Shown: one piece after another, positions 8,277 to 17,035 of the stretch
Layout of the letters: the number at the start of each line of letters is the position of its first letter
Position numbering within the stretch: the stretch's first letter is position 1
Source: Alicyclobacillus sp. SP_1
GTDB taxonomy: Bacteria > Bacillota > Bacilli > Alicyclobacillales > Alicyclobacillaceae
Reading direction: 5' to 3'
Length of the DNA stretch: 64,000 nt
Assembly (NCBI RefSeq): GCF_024706985.1
Contig: NZ_JAMCCX010000017.1
Location: 62,001 to 126,000 of the forward strand
Program-made: the position numbers and the translations under genes
Notes under the pieces: generated by a model
Seen by the model: the letters and a program-made list of their open reading frames with translations, nothing else
Databases searched by the model: none
What the model was told of the DNA's origin: nothing

Positions 8277-8378
8277 GTGGCTATCGTCGGCGTTGTGACG
8301 GCCATTATTGGCATCCTGTTGGTCGCCAATCCGTTGATGTTGATCATCAAGTGGCTGATCGGACTCTACGGCGGGTAG
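8277..8378 (+). pseudogene. remnant of a ccdA-type gene 3' end
   Basis: In frame from the GTG at 8277, 33 codons encode the last membrane helix of a CcdA-like protein. The stretch VANPLMLIIKWLIGLYGG lines up with ATNQLTLIIRWLIGLYGG at the end of the intact ccdA at 19594-20310. There is no ribosome site, and the rest of the gene is missing. The remnant begins exactly where the BlaI-type promoter ends, so the promoter and an old ccdA end were joined by a deletion or duplication. Confidence 0.75.
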
Positions 8379-8429
8379 GTCGGCATGTGAAGGACATTTG
8401 CTTTCCAACATCATTGCAGGAGGTTTCCT

Positions 8430-9233
8430 ATGCATCAGATCTTATTTACGATCGGTTCATTTCCCGTTCGTGCGTATGGCGTCGTGGTGCTCTTCGCCAT
8501 CTTTCTTGGCGCGCAGGTGACCATCACCCTGGCGCGTTTGACAGCCAAGCGATTCGAGGAGCACATCGTTCCCCTTGTGTACTGGTGCCTGGGGGGAGCG
8601 ATCCTGGGGGCGCGGATATGGCAGGTGTTTTTCTTTACGCCGGTGTATTATGCGGCGCATCCGCTACAGGCGTTTGCCATCTGGAACGGGGGGCTCTCGA
8701 TCCAGGGCGGCGTCATTGGCGGTTTGCTGGTCGGCATCGTGTACTGTAGAGTCAAACGCGTGCCGTTCTGGGAGTTTGCCGACCTGCTCGCAGCTCCGAT
8801 TGTGCTCGGACAGGGCATCGGGCGCATCGCCTGCCTGCTGAACGGTGATGCCTTTGGCAGCCCGACCGGCGGTGATTTCGGTCTGGTCTATCCACCTGGC
8901 ACCGATGCCTACGCCACCTACGGATCGAAACCGCTATGGCCCGCCGAAGTATGGGAGGGGCAGATGGATGTGGTGATCTTTGCAATTTTGTTCTCCTTGT
9001 CGCGTCGAAAGCTGCCCCGAGGATACCAGTTTCTTCTATATAATATTCTCTATAGCGCGGGCCGATTTGGCCTCGAAATGCTGCGCGGCGACAGCCCCCG
9101 CTTTTTGTTTCACTGGACGGCGGCGCAGTGGACAAGCGTGGTGGTCATCCTACCGGCAATCGGCTTCATGATCTGGTTTGCCGTGCGTTCTCGCGGGGCG
9201 CGGATGAAGCAGACGGCCATGTCAAACGGTTGA
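8430..9233 (+). CDS. prolipoprotein diacylglyceryl transferase-like protein
   Basis: This 267-residue polytopic protein follows the Lgt pattern: about seven membrane segments, a WNGGLSIQGGVIGG loop and helix, and a GRIACLLNGDAFG segment in the place of the Lgt signature GRxGNFxNxE. It also has a late YSAGRFGLEMLRGD segment with the conserved Arg. Lgt transfers diacylglycerol from phosphatidylglycerol to the lipobox Cys of lipoproteins. Here Gln replaces the His of the E. coli-type loop, and the signature Asn and Gly are altered, so this is a divergent accessory copy. It has an AGGAGG ribosome site. The BlaI-type promoter upstream and the DUF4396 gene downstream suggest a shared operon. Confidence 0.8.
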   Translation: MHQILFTIGSFPVRAYGVVVLFAIFLGAQVTITLARLTAKRFEEHIVPLVYWCLGGAILGARIWQVFFFTPVYYAAHPLQAFAIWNGGLSIQGGVIGGLLVGIVYCRVKRVPFWEFADLLAAPIVLGQGIGRIACLLNGDAFGSPTGGDFGLVYPPGTDAYATYGSKPLWPAEVWEGQMDVVIFAILFSLSRRKLPRGYQFLLYNILYSAGRFGLEMLRGDSPRFLFHWTAAQWTSVVVILPAIGFMIWFAVRSRGARMKQTAMSNG

Positions 9234-9324
9234 TCGGACCGCTTGATGTTGTGCACACAAATGGAAGAATGCGGGGCATGCTAAGACGGAGAGAAAGACG
9301 GGCCATCCGAAAGAGGGCGTAGGA

Positions 9325-10110
9325 ATGCTGCAAACGATAGCGACGATCTGGCTTGTGTCTTCTGTGATCTGCACCATTTGGCTCGCATACGAGTTGCGGC
9401 GTCAGCCAGCAATCATGAAGATGATGAAGGTGGCGTGGCTGCTGATCACGCTCTACCTCGGGGTTGTCGGTCTGTGGTTGTATGTGGCCAGTTGCCGGGA
9501 ACCGGAGCCGGGTACGCACGATGCGTTTGTCGCGCCGATGTGGAAGCAGGCGGTTGGCTCGGTGATGCACTGTGTGGCGGGAGATGCGCTGGGAATCGTG
9601 GCGGCAGCGACGGTCACCAGTTGGCTTTCGTTGCCAATGGCGCAGGATATGGTGGTGGAATACATCGCCGGGTTTTTGGTGGGATGGCTGCTGTTTCAGA
9701 CCATCCCCATGATGCGGATGAATGGTACAACGTTTACGCAGGAACTGCGAAGCGCCTTTGTCGCAGAGTTGCTATCCCTGACGTTTATGGTGATGGGCAT
9801 GTTTCCGACGATGGCGTATCTGATGAACGTGTGGAATGTGATGTCCCCCGCCGATCCCACCTTTTGGTTTGTCATGTCGACCAGCATTTTGGTGGGTTCC
9901 CTTGTCGCCTATCCGATCAACTGGTGGATGGTGAGACGGGGGATGAAACACGGCATGGGGGGCTCCCATGTGCTCGGTCAAGGTGGAACGCAGGATCATG
10001 CGCACCATCCGTCAGACAACGGACATGATGGACACCATCAGGAGGGCTTGCCCGAACACAATGTTCATACCGTGCGCGATAAAGTCACACAACATGGGGT
10101 AAATGAGTAA
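9325..10110 (+). CDS. DUF4396-like membrane protein with His-rich tail
   Basis: This 261-residue protein has about five to six membrane segments. A conserved-looking HCVAGDALGIVAAA helix near residue 80 and a NWWMVRRGMKHGMG stretch near residue 210 are typical of DUF4396 proteins. The C-terminal 50 residues are hydrophilic with about ten His, a likely metal-binding tail. DUF4396 proteins commonly accompany copper-resistance genes; their biochemical role is unknown. The ATG at 9325 follows GGGCGTAGGA. It lies 91 bases downstream of the Lgt-like gene and upstream of csoR-copA-copZ. Confidence 0.75.
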   Translation: MLQTIATIWLVSSVICTIWLAYELRRQPAIMKMMKVAWLLITLYLGVVGLWLYVASCREPEPGTHDAFVAPMWKQAVGSVMHCVAGDALGIVAAATVTSWLSLPMAQDMVVEYIAGFLVGWLLFQTIPMMRMNGTTFTQELRSAFVAELLSLTFMVMGMFPTMAYLMNVWNVMSPADPTFWFVMSTSILVGSLVAYPINWWMVRRGMKHGMGGSHVLGQGGTQDHAHHPSDNGHDGHHQEGLPEHNVHTVRDKVTQHGVNE

Positions 10111-10157
10111 AGGGTTTATGCTGTGCATGATCTACTGCCGCCACAAAATCGCCTCGA

Positions 10158-10187
10158 TTGACAACTGGGATACGGGGGTATAGTATC
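10158..10187 (+). promoter_or_regulatory. csoR promoter and CsoR-type operator
   Basis: A perfect TTGACA (10158-10163) lies 17 bases before TAGTAT (10181-10186). Between them is a pseudo-palindrome with a G tract, GATAC-N9-GTATC (10169-10187), the form of sites bound by CsoR. Cu(I) binding to CsoR would relieve repression of csoR-copA. Confidence 0.75.
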
Positions 10188-10221
10188 AACCTAGAGAATG
10201 GTGACGAGGCGGTGATCGGGC

Positions 10222-10494
10222 ATGCATTCGTATCAAAAGGAAGCCGAGGATTTGCTGATTCGCCTGCGCAAGATTGAAGGCCAGACTCGCGGCATTCAAA
10301 AGATGATCCAGGAAGAGCGCTATTGTGTAGATATTTTGGCGCAGTTGTCCTCGATCAAGGCGGCGCTCACCCGGGTCGAACTGATCTTGCTTGAGAGCCA
10401 TACGCGGGGCTGCGTGGCGGATGCGATACGGGGAGAAGACGGCGATGAAAAAATCGAGGAACTGATGCAAGTGATTCGGGGTTACACAAAATAG
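10222..10494 (+). CDS. csoR: copper-sensing transcriptional repressor
   Basis: This 90-residue all-helical DNA-binding protein carries the CsoR Cu(I) ligands Cys (RYCVDIL), His and Cys (ESHTRGC), spaced as in Cu-type sensors. Family hallmarks are [16 protein letters not shown] at the N-terminus and a central QLSSIKAAL helix. Apo-CsoR represses and Cu(I) releases DNA. The copA start lies 17 bases downstream, and a CsoR-type operator overlaps its own promoter, so the operon is autoregulated. Confidence 0.95.
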   Translation: MHSYQKEAEDLLIRLRKIEGQTRGIQKMIQEERYCVDILAQLSSIKAALTRVELILLESHTRGCVADAIRGEDGDEKIEELMQVIRGYTK

Positions 10495-10511
10495 CGGCAA
10501 GGAGGCGGCGC

Positions 10512-12932
10512 ATGTCGGAAGTGGCGGAAATGGTCGCAGAACGAACAGACGCTGAGATTCAGAGCGCACAACTGAATATCACGGGCATGACCTGCGCGGC
10601 GTGCGCCGCGCGGATCGAAAAGAATCTGAACAAGCTGCCCGGCGTGCAGCAGGCGAGTGTCAACTTCGCATCGGAGAAAGTGACGGTGTTCTTTGATCCG
10701 GGTGTGGCCAACCCTGAAAAATTGATCGAGACGGTTCGCAAAACGGGCTACGATGTGGCGAATGTCAAGGTGGAACTCGCGATCAGCGGCATGACGTGCG
10801 CGGCCTGTTCGGCGCGGATCGAGAAGAATTTGAACAGGGCGCCGGGCGTGGTGAAAGCCAGCGTGAACCTGGCCAGCGAAAAGGCTCTGATCGAGATCAC
10901 GCCAGGACTCGCGACGCCAGACGAATTGATCCGCATCGTCGAAAAGACCGGGTACGGCGCAACGCTGGCGGTGGATCGCACGGGTGAGGAGCGCGAGGAT
11001 CAGCGTATCGCCTATCGGAATCTGCGCATCGCCTTCTGGTCTGGCGTTGTTCTCACGCTGCCGCTTGTGGTCCAAATGTTGAGCCTGTTCATCCCCGGAT
11101 ACGGGTTCATGCTTCCGGTTTGGCTGCAAGTGATCCTCGCCACTCCGGTGCAGTTTGTCGTCGGCTGGCGCTTTTATAAAGGCGCCTATCACGCGCTGCG
11201 CGGCGGGGCGCCCAACATGGACGTATTGGTTTCACTCGGAACGTCGGCGGCGTACTTCTTCAGCCTCGCCGTCGTGGTGTTTCGCATTCCGAGCGCGCTG
11301 TACTTCGATTCGGCCGCGCTCATTACAACGCTGATCCTGATGGGCAAGTTGCTCGAGCACAAGGCCAAGGCGCAAACGTCGCAGGCGGTGAGAGCCCTGG
11401 TGAAACTGCAGCCCAAGACGGCCCGCGTCGTCCGGGACGGAACAGAGAGCGACGTCCCGGTCGAACAGGTGGTCAAGGGCGACGAGATTCTCGTTCGTCC
11501 CGGCGAAAGCGTGCCGGTCGACGGGGTTGTGCAAAGCGGAAGCACGACGGTGGACGAGTCGATGCTGACGGGCGAGAGCCTGCCAGTGTCAAAAGGCGAA
11601 GGCAGCGCGGTATTCGCGGCGACGATCAACAAAGCGGGCGCGTTTCGATTCCGCGCGACGAAAGTCGGAAAAGACACAGCTCTGGCACAGATCATCCGAA
11701 TGGTGGACGAGGCCCAGGGTTCCAAAGCGCCGATTCAGCAGTTGGCCGACAAGGTCTCTGGCATCTTTGTTCCCATCGTCCTCGGAGTGGCGGTGGTGAC
11801 GTTCCTGGCCTGGTTCTTTATCGCAGGCTTCACCCATGCCCTGATCTACGCGGTCGCGGTGCTCGTCATCGCCTGCCCGTGTTCCCTGGGGCTCGCCACG
11901 CCGACGGCGCTTATGGTCGGAACGGGAAAGGGCGCCGAACTCGGCATCCTGATCAAAGGCGGCGAGGCCTTGCAGCAGGCGCACCGGATCACGACCATCG
12001 TTCTCGACAAAACCGGAACGATCACGCAGGGGAAACCGATGGTCACGGACGTTCGTCCCTTCGGCGTGAAGGAGGAGGAGTTGCTGCAGATCGCGGCGAG
12101 TGTCGAGGCGAGTTCTGAGCACCCGCTGGGAGCGGCGATCGTGGACCATGCCCGGGTGCAGGGGATCGCTTTGGCTTCTGTGAACGACGTCAAGGCGATT
12201 CCTGGCTACGGCGTCGAGGCGAACATTGACGGAACCCAGGTTCTTATTGGGAATCGGTCGCTCATGGACCGCGAAGGGATCGATCGTTCCGAAGATTCGG
12301 TGGACGCGGCCGAATTCGAGACGCAGGGAAAGACCGCCATGTGGGTGGCGCAGGGCGGTCGCCTCCTCGGACTCGTTGCGGTGGCGGACACCGTGCGAGA
12401 AACGTCGGCGCAGGCGATCTCGGATCTGCAGGGCATGGGGATCGATGTGTACATGATCACCGGGGACAATCGTCGGACAGCGGAAGCGATCGCAAGTCAG
12501 GTGGGGCTTGCGCCGGATCGGGTACTCGCACAAGTGTTGCCTGAGCAGAAGGCCGATGAGGTGAAGAAGCTGCAACAGCAGGGAAAGGTCGTGGGCATGG
12601 TCGGCGACGGCATCAACGACGCTCCGGCGCTGGCGACGGCCGATGTGGGCTTCGCGATCGGCACGGGAACGGACGTGGCGATCGAAACTGCGGATATAGC
12701 ATTGCTTCGAGGCGATCTGGAAAGCGTCGTGCGCAGCGTACAATTGGCGAAGACCACCATGCGCAAGATCCGCCAGAATCTCGGGTGGGCATTCGGCTAC
12801 AACACACTCGGCATTCCGCTCGCCGCGTTTGGGGTGGTCAGTCCGGTCATCGCCGGGGCTGCGATGGCGCTCAGTTCGGTGAGCGTCGTCACGAATTCGC
12901 TGTTGCTGCGGCGGTTTAAGGCGGTTCGCTAA
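10512..12932 (+). CDS. copA: P1B-type Cu(I)-exporting ATPase
   Basis: Exports Cu(I) from the cytoplasm using ATP. The 806-residue protein has two N-terminal HMA domains (GMTCAAC near residues 25 and 95). Eight membrane helices follow, with the CPC metal-transport motif ([11 protein letters not shown]). The actuator loop has TGES, the phosphorylation site is DKTGT, the nucleotide domain has SEHPLG, and the hinge is GDGINDAP. Length and domain order are those of Bacillus CopA. Lies between csoR and copZ. Some internal ribosome sites are visible, but the gene is intact. Confidence 0.97.
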   Translation: MSEVAEMVAERTDAEIQSAQLNITGMTCAACAARIEKNLNKLPGVQQASVNFASEKVTVFFDPGVANPEKLIETVRKTGYDVANVKVELAISGMTCAACSARIEKNLNRAPGVVKASVNLASEKALIEITPGLATPDELIRIVEKTGYGATLAVDRTGEEREDQRIAYRNLRIAFWSGVVLTLPLVVQMLSLFIPGYGFMLPVWLQVILATPVQFVVGWRFYKGAYHALRGGAPNMDVLVSLGTSAAYFFSLAVVVFRIPSALYFDSAALITTLILMGKLLEHKAKAQTSQAVRALVKLQPKTARVVRDGTESDVPVEQVVKGDEILVRPGESVPVDGVVQSGSTTVDESMLTGESLPVSKGEGSAVFAATINKAGAFRFRATKVGKDTALAQIIRMVDEAQGSKAPIQQLADKVSGIFVPIVLGVAVVTFLAWFFIAGFTHALIYAVAVLVIACPCSLGLATPTALMVGTGKGAELGILIKGGEALQQAHRITTIVLDKTGTITQGKPMVTDVRPFGVKEEELLQIAASVEASSEHPLGAAIVDHARVQGIALASVNDVKAIPGYGVEANIDGTQVLIGNRSLMDREGIDRSEDSVDAAEFETQGKTAMWVAQGGRLLGLVAVADTVRETSAQAISDLQGMGIDVYMITGDNRRTAEAIASQVGLAPDRVLAQVLPEQKADEVKKLQQQGKVVGMVGDGINDAPALATADVGFAIGTGTDVAIETADIALLRGDLESVVRSVQLAKTTMRKIRQNLGWAFGYNTLGIPLAAFGVVSPVIAGAAMALSSVSVVTNSLLLRRFKAVR

Positions 12933-12933
12933 G

Positions 12934-13023
12934 GGTGATCGGTCGATATGGATCCTCTCAAGCCCGCTTCGCCAGACATTGGACGATGCCAGATGTCTGG
13001 TGATCGGTCGCCATGAATCCTCT
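12934..13023 (+). promoter_or_regulatory. direct repeats flanking a hairpin in the copA-copZ spacer
   Basis: Two 25-base copies (12934-12958 and 12999-13023) match at 22 positions. Between them is a perfect 8-bp stem, 12972-12979 with 12993-13000. The second copy ends at the copZ ribosome site. The layout suggests either an mRNA structure that adjusts copZ expression or processing, or a small duplication. Confidence 0.5.
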
Positions 13024-13040
13024 GAGGGGAGGTGATCTTG

Positions 13041-13244
13041 ATGGCTGTAGCGACGTTTGAGGTCAAGGGCATGACGTGCGGCGGCTGTGTGAACTCGGTG
13101 ACCAAAGCTCTGAAAGCCGTGCGCGGCGTGCAGGCGGCTGACGTCAGCCTGGAGAAGCAGCAAGCTGTGGTGACGTTTGCCGAAGAAGAAGCGTCTGTGG
13201 CTGATTTGAAACAGGCGGTGGAAGACGCCGGATATGACGTGTAG
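13041..13244 (+). CDS. copZ: copper chaperone
   Basis: This 67-residue single HMA domain has the Cu(I)-binding motif GMTCGGCV (about residues 10-17) and the ferredoxin-like fold pattern ending DAGYDV. CopZ carries Cu(I) to the N-terminal domains of CopA. The ATG at 13041 is chosen because of the strong GAGGGGAGGTGAT ribosome site before it; the GTG at 13032 lies inside that site. A terminator follows directly. Confidence 0.93.
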   Translation: MAVATFEVKGMTCGGCVNSVTKALKAVRGVQAADVSLEKQQAVVTFAEEEASVADLKQAVEDAGYDV

Positions 13245-13253
13245 TAAACGTTT

Positions 13254-13296
13254 GCCTCCTCCGCTTTCTATCGAGACGCGGAGGAGGCCTTTTTTA
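13254..13296 (+). terminator. rho-independent terminator after copZ
   Basis: A perfect 11-bp stem (13254-13264 with 13278-13288) is followed by a T-rich tract. It ends the csoR-copA-copZ unit and also faces the convergent SCO1-like gene. Confidence 0.9.
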
Positions 13297-13334
13297 TCCA
13301 GTCGCGATCCAGTCACAATCCATCGCAGGCGGGA

Positions 13335-14537
13335 CTATTTTGTAAGCGATTGGAGGATTTGGCGTTGAAGCGTCTTTAGCCCGATCAATCCCTGATGGTA
13401 CCACAGGATGTGACCGTGGGGCGAAACAAGCACTTGGGTTGGAATGCCTGTAATCCCATACAGATAGGCGACCTGGCCGCGACTGTCCAGCGCGATCGGG
13501 AACGGGAGCCGCTGTCCGAGAGCATAGTGAACGACATGCGCGGTGGACGGCTCCGTTTGGCGCAAGTCCACCGCCACCAGGGGCGGCAGGTTTTTGTCCC
13601 GGAGGGAAAGCGCCGAATACTGTTTGAGCGTCGGCGTTTCTTCCTGGCAATCGGGGCACCAGGTTGCGAAAAATTCCAACAGGGTCGGATGCAGGCCGTT
13701 CCCGACCGCGATCGGTTGAAGCGCCCCGCTCGGCATCACAGCCGTCAATGAAAAAGACCGCGACGATTTTCCAGACGGTCCGAGTTCCGATGGGAGATAC
13801 TCCAGTTCGCGGGCGGGAGCCAAGCGGTTCGGCGAAACCGAACCCGGCAACAGCGGCGCAATGTGATCGATTAACTGCTTGACTTCCAGGGCCAATACGG
13901 GTGTACTTCCCTGGCTGCTGTTTAGATAGAGCCAGTGTTCGCGCCCTTGGCGATCGATCACGTAGACGGCCGCAATATGCTCGACCAGCGAACCATGCAG
14001 GACTTGGGTGGCCACCATGTAGTGGCGCCAGACGGCTTCCAAGGAGTGAGCCGAGCCGGTCAAGTACTGCCATCGGTGCAACATGCCGTGGGATGCAGAC
14101 CAATCGTATACGTCTTTGACACTCGTCGCGATCGGGTTCGCATTGACCGCCACGAGTTGGACGTATTTTCGATCCGGACCGAGATCGTACATCAGGTTTT
14201 TCAAGACCACAGCGGTCAAAGGGCAAACGGTGGTGCATCGGCTGTCAATGAAGGTCAGCACGACAATCTTGCCGCGAAAGTGGTCCAAACGGACGCGCTG
14301 ACCAAATTGGTTGGTCAACGTGAAGTTTGGGGCCGGACGATGACCCAAAGAGGCGCCGGGATCCACAACGGCGTTTGTTGAATTGGCCGAGGGAACGTCC
14401 GGAGTTTGGGATGCGGGCGGCAGCGTCGGATGGAACCCTGAAACGAGGCGCCAGGCGCCATAGGCGATGCCGATCATTCCGGCGACAATGAGGACGGCGA
14501 TGCCAAGATTCGCGATTCGGGACAGTCCTTTTCGCAC
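13335..14537 (-). CDS. fused SCO1/SenC-TlpA thioredoxin-like protein
   Basis: The 400-residue protein has an N-terminal membrane anchor (about residues 8-28). A SCO1 domain (about 65-225) follows, with the Cu-binding CTTVCP motif and a downstream His in VEHIAAVYVID. A TlpA-like thioredoxin domain (about 260-400) has CPDC in FFATWCPDCQEE and a cis-Pro in GIPTQV. SCO1 proteins deliver copper to or reduce the CuA site of cytochrome oxidase; TlpA-type proteins reduce SCO1 and CuA cysteines. Fusing the two puts copper carrier and reductant on one chain. The CcdA-like gene just upstream in the same operon is the likely electron source. Confidence 0.88.
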   Translation of the reverse strand: MRKGLSRIANLGIAVLIVAGMIGIAYGAWRLVSGFHPTLPPASQTPDVPSANSTNAVVDPGASLGHRPAPNFTLTNQFGQRVRLDHFRGKIVVLTFIDSRCTTVCPLTAVVLKNLMYDLGPDRKYVQLVAVNANPIATSVKDVYDWSASHGMLHRWQYLTGSAHSLEAVWRHYMVATQVLHGSLVEHIAAVYVIDRQGREHWLYLNSSQGSTPVLALEVKQLIDHIAPLLPGSVSPNRLAPARELEYLPSELGPSGKSSRSFSLTAVMPSGALQPIAVGNGLHPTLLEFFATWCPDCQEETPTLKQYSALSLRDKNLPPLVAVDLRQTEPSTAHVVHYALGQRLPFPIALDSRGQVAYLYGITGIPTQVLVSPHGHILWYHQGLIGLKTLQRQILQSLTK

Positions 14538-14561
14538 CGTGGGCCTCCTTGATAGGATCGG

Positions 14562-15254
14562 TCAGTGGAAGATGGGTGTGGGTCCCCAGACCCAGTACCC
14601 GATCAAATACAGACTTGCCGCAGCCATGACGAGGGCGCTGATTTTTTGCATGTATGGAATCACGCTCCGGATCACTCGTTCCACCGCATACCGTGCGACG
14701 GTGGCGATGACGGAAAGGGTGATCACCACGAGACCCATTCCCAGGCCGTAAAATAAAAAAGTTATCAAGCCGCCCACAGGGCCCTGCGTGAGCCCCTGTG
14801 AAGCCACCGTAAAGAACACAGGGAGACTGCAGTTGAGGGAGGCCAACCCATATCCTACGCCGTAGACAAAAAACGATCCCGACGATCCGCGCTGAAACAC
14901 GTTTTCAAGTCCGTTCGCGAGGCCCTGGAAACGCAAACCCAGAATCAATTGGCCCCTCCATACGTAAAAGGCCATCACCAGCATGAATCCGGCAAGGAGC
15001 AACGATACGTATGGAACGATGGCGAAAAGGAGCGACCCTACGGCGCCTACAAGCAGTCCGGCAACGCCAAACAGCAGCACGAAACCAGCGGTCGTAAATA
15101 GACCGGAGCGCAGGCCGTCGAACCAAGTCAACTTGCGGCTTTTGATTCGGCCGGACAACAGATACACGAGATAAGAGGGCAACAGGGCGATGCCGCAGGG
15201 ATTGAACGCGGTGACCATACCGGCGCCCGTTGCGACAATCCACTCAAAAGGCAC
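14562..15254 (-). CDS. CcdA-like membrane thiol reductant transporter
   Basis: This 230-residue protein has six membrane segments with FNPCGIALLPSY in the first and LNCSLPVFFTV in the fourth, the paired Cys of CcdA/DsbD proteins. It would pass electrons to the SCO1-TlpA fusion encoded 24 bases downstream. The GTG start at 15254 has AAGAGGAGC upstream, and a TATAAT box lies on the minus strand at 15299-15304. It is more similar in layout to the mer-operon CcdA than to the one at 19594. Confidence 0.85.
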   Translation of the reverse strand: MPFEWIVATGAGMVTAFNPCGIALLPSYLVYLLSGRIKSRKLTWFDGLRSGLFTTAGFVLLFGVAGLLVGAVGSLLFAIVPYVSLLLAGFMLVMAFYVWRGQLILGLRFQGLANGLENVFQRGSSGSFFVYGVGYGLASLNCSLPVFFTVASQGLTQGPVGGLITFLFYGLGMGLVVITLSVIATVARYAVERVIRSVIPYMQKISALVMAAASLYLIGYWVWGPTPIFH

Positions 15255-15419
15255 AGGAAGGGCTCCTCTTGTCTTGCAAGTTCATTTTGCACCTATGTAT
15301 TATACCCGGAATTCATTCATCGGGATGTATGGGTTGTCGAGCCAATCTCAATCGTCACAGAGCCGCCCGGCTCCGGCACATCGAGCAAGCGCCGACAGGA
15401 AACGGGGTTTTTCGCAGAT

Positions 15420-16349
15420 ATGTCCTATGAGTCCAGTGTGACCGACTTCAAACAGTCGGCGACGCAAAATGTGAGAAGAGGCGCGCGGGTCTCGGGCGTT
15501 AAACATTTGACGTCGCTCGCGCGACCATCGTTCAAGGCCGCTCTTACCCATTGGCTCCGCCACTTCCTGCGCGTTCAACTGCTCGCCGCAGTGGGAACGC
15601 TCGTCGTGTTTTTCGCGACCGCCACGAGCGGCGCTTCCGATTCTGGACCGCTCCAGATGCGCGCCAGAATCATCGCGACTGACGCGCGCATGGCGGTAAA
15701 ACCGCACGCTGTTGCGGGTTCGGGTGCCAAATTCATTCGCGCACCCATTATAGACCAATTGCCTGGGCTCTATAACGGGTGCGAGGTCACAAGCCTCGCG
15801 ATGTTATTGCGCTATGAGGGCATACGGGTAACCAAAGACGAACTTGCGGGGCAGGTGCGCAAAGCCAGCATGCCTCTGGTGAGCGGTTCCGGAGGACAGA
15901 TTCTCCAGTGGGGCGACCCCAATCAAGGTTTTGTCGGCGATATGCGGGAGTTCGGATATGGCGTGTATCACGGTCCCATCGCGGCTTTACTTGACCGAGA
16001 TCTTCCCAGGCATTCGCTGGACTTGACTGGAAGTTCTTTTCGCACGGTGCTGTCGGTTTTGCAATCGGGACGCCCTCTGATCGTGTGGACGACCATCCAC
16101 TTTCGCCCAACTACCGATTGGGTGACATGGGGAAGCCCGGATGGCCCCATCCGAGCCACCATGGAGGAGCACGCGGTGCTCCTCGTCGGGTTTAACAAGA
16201 CGACAGTCTTTGTGAACGACCCATTGACTGGACAAGCGGCGCAGCCCGCATCACTCGCCGCATTTCGGGCAAGTTGGATTCAACTTGGACGGCAAGCTGT
16301 TACGGTGACGCCACCTTCCGCAGTTACTGGCGTCCGTGCACGATCATAG
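15420..16349 (+). CDS. C39-like (papain-like) secreted or membrane-anchored protein
   Basis: This 309-residue protein has a basic N-terminus, one hydrophobic segment (about residues 50-72) and an extracytoplasmic domain. The domain matches peptidase_C39-like proteins: a catalytic Cys in YNGCEVTSLAMLLRYEG (about 122), a His in EEHAVLLVG and an Asp in VNDPL near the end. Such proteins are found in Bacillus as exported Cys hydrolases of unknown substrate. A weak ribosome site leaves the exact start open. Neighbour to the BlaI-controlled genes on the same strand. Confidence 0.75.
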   Translation: MSYESSVTDFKQSATQNVRRGARVSGVKHLTSLARPSFKAALTHWLRHFLRVQLLAAVGTLVVFFATATSGASDSGPLQMRARIIATDARMAVKPHAVAGSGAKFIRAPIIDQLPGLYNGCEVTSLAMLLRYEGIRVTKDELAGQVRKASMPLVSGSGGQILQWGDPNQGFVGDMREFGYGVYHGPIAALLDRDLPRHSLDLTGSSFRTVLSVLQSGRPLIVWTTIHFRPTTDWVTWGSPDGPIRATMEEHAVLLVGFNKTTVFVNDPLTGQAAQPASLAAFRASWIQLGRQAVTVTPPSAVTGVRARS

Positions 16350-16441
16350 ACCATAAAGGCGCGGGCGGTTTCACCGCAAGCGGCAACCATGAGAAGTGGA
16401 GTTCCAAGGATTCAAGAAGGGCACGCATGGACTTCCTCACC

Positions 16442-16456
16442 ACGACATAGTGTAGT
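16442..16456. promoter_or_regulatory. BlaI-type operator upstream of a membrane protein gene
   Basis: ACGACA-N3-TGTAGT. Read on the other strand it is ACTACA-N3-TGTCGT, the same dyad found at 8255, 16973 and 20464. It lies 13 bases before the TTG start at 16469. Confidence 0.6.
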
Positions 16457-16468
16457 ACCGGGGTGATC

Positions 16469-16900
16469 TTGTTGACTTTTTTCCTGGCCATGGTTGTTTT
16501 GATGTTGGGCGTCTTCATCTTTTCAGGCGTCTTTGAGTACGGTCGGCGCGACCGCATGAGTCCGATTGCCATGCGAATGAACATGCTCTTGGCCATGTCG
16601 ATCCCATTCAGTTTAGAAATTGCGTTGGAAATGCTGACGAAAAGCAAATCGCTGTCTCTGCTGCTTGTCTTTGTCCTTGTTCCCATTAGCGTGATCCTGC
16701 GCCAAGGTGTCACGGGTCTGTTAACCTTGGCTGAGCTTATGCTGTCCAGCTTGATGAATGCAGCCATGGCGGCCATGATGCTCGGTATGCTGGAACCCGC
16801 CGTGATTGGCGTGTTGTTGTCGGGAATGATTGTGGTGTTAGGAAGCGTTGCCATTGCGATGGTCAACCAGATTGACATCAAACGAAGTGCAGACTGGTGA
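16469..16900 (+). CDS. four-helix membrane protein of unknown function
   Basis: About 143 residues with four hydrophobic segments. Met is very frequent (about 20), mainly within the helices (AMRMNMLLAM, MNAAMAAMMLGMLEP). Met-rich membrane helices can bind Cu(I), but no known motif is present. The TTG at 16469 is favoured by a GGGGTGATC ribosome site. Because of the BlaI-type dyad directly upstream, it probably belongs to the same regulon as the blaI-M56 operon that follows. Confidence 0.6.
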   Translation: MLTFFLAMVVLMLGVFIFSGVFEYGRRDRMSPIAMRMNMLLAMSIPFSLEIALEMLTKSKSLSLLLVFVLVPISVILRQGVTGLLTLAELMLSSLMNAAMAAMMLGMLEPAVIGVLLSGMIVVLGSVAIAMVNQIDIKRSADW

Positions 16901-16966
16901 GTGGAAACCGTCAAGTCCGTACGGGCCTAAATTGGCCTAAAGGAAAGGACATTCACAATTTGACAG

Positions 16967-16994
16967 TTGCCCACTACGTATTGTCGTGTATAAT
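16967..16994 (+). promoter_or_regulatory. blaI-M56 operon promoter and operator
   Basis: TTGCCC (16967-16972), then 16 bases, then a perfect TATAAT (16989-16994). The dyad ACTACG-N3-TGTCGT (16973-16987) fills the spacer, so a bound repressor would block RNA polymerase. An additional TTGACA lies at 16960-16965, too far from the -10 box for standard spacing. Confidence 0.75.
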
Positions 16995-17035
16995 GAGAAC
17001 ACGTCCTTTTGGAACGAGATGGAGGGGACAAACCG

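Noticed and set aside
11589-13316. 575-codon open frame opposite copA
   Set aside because: It mirrors a GC-rich coding gene. The product is Arg/His-rich with no domain, while copA on the other strand is certain.
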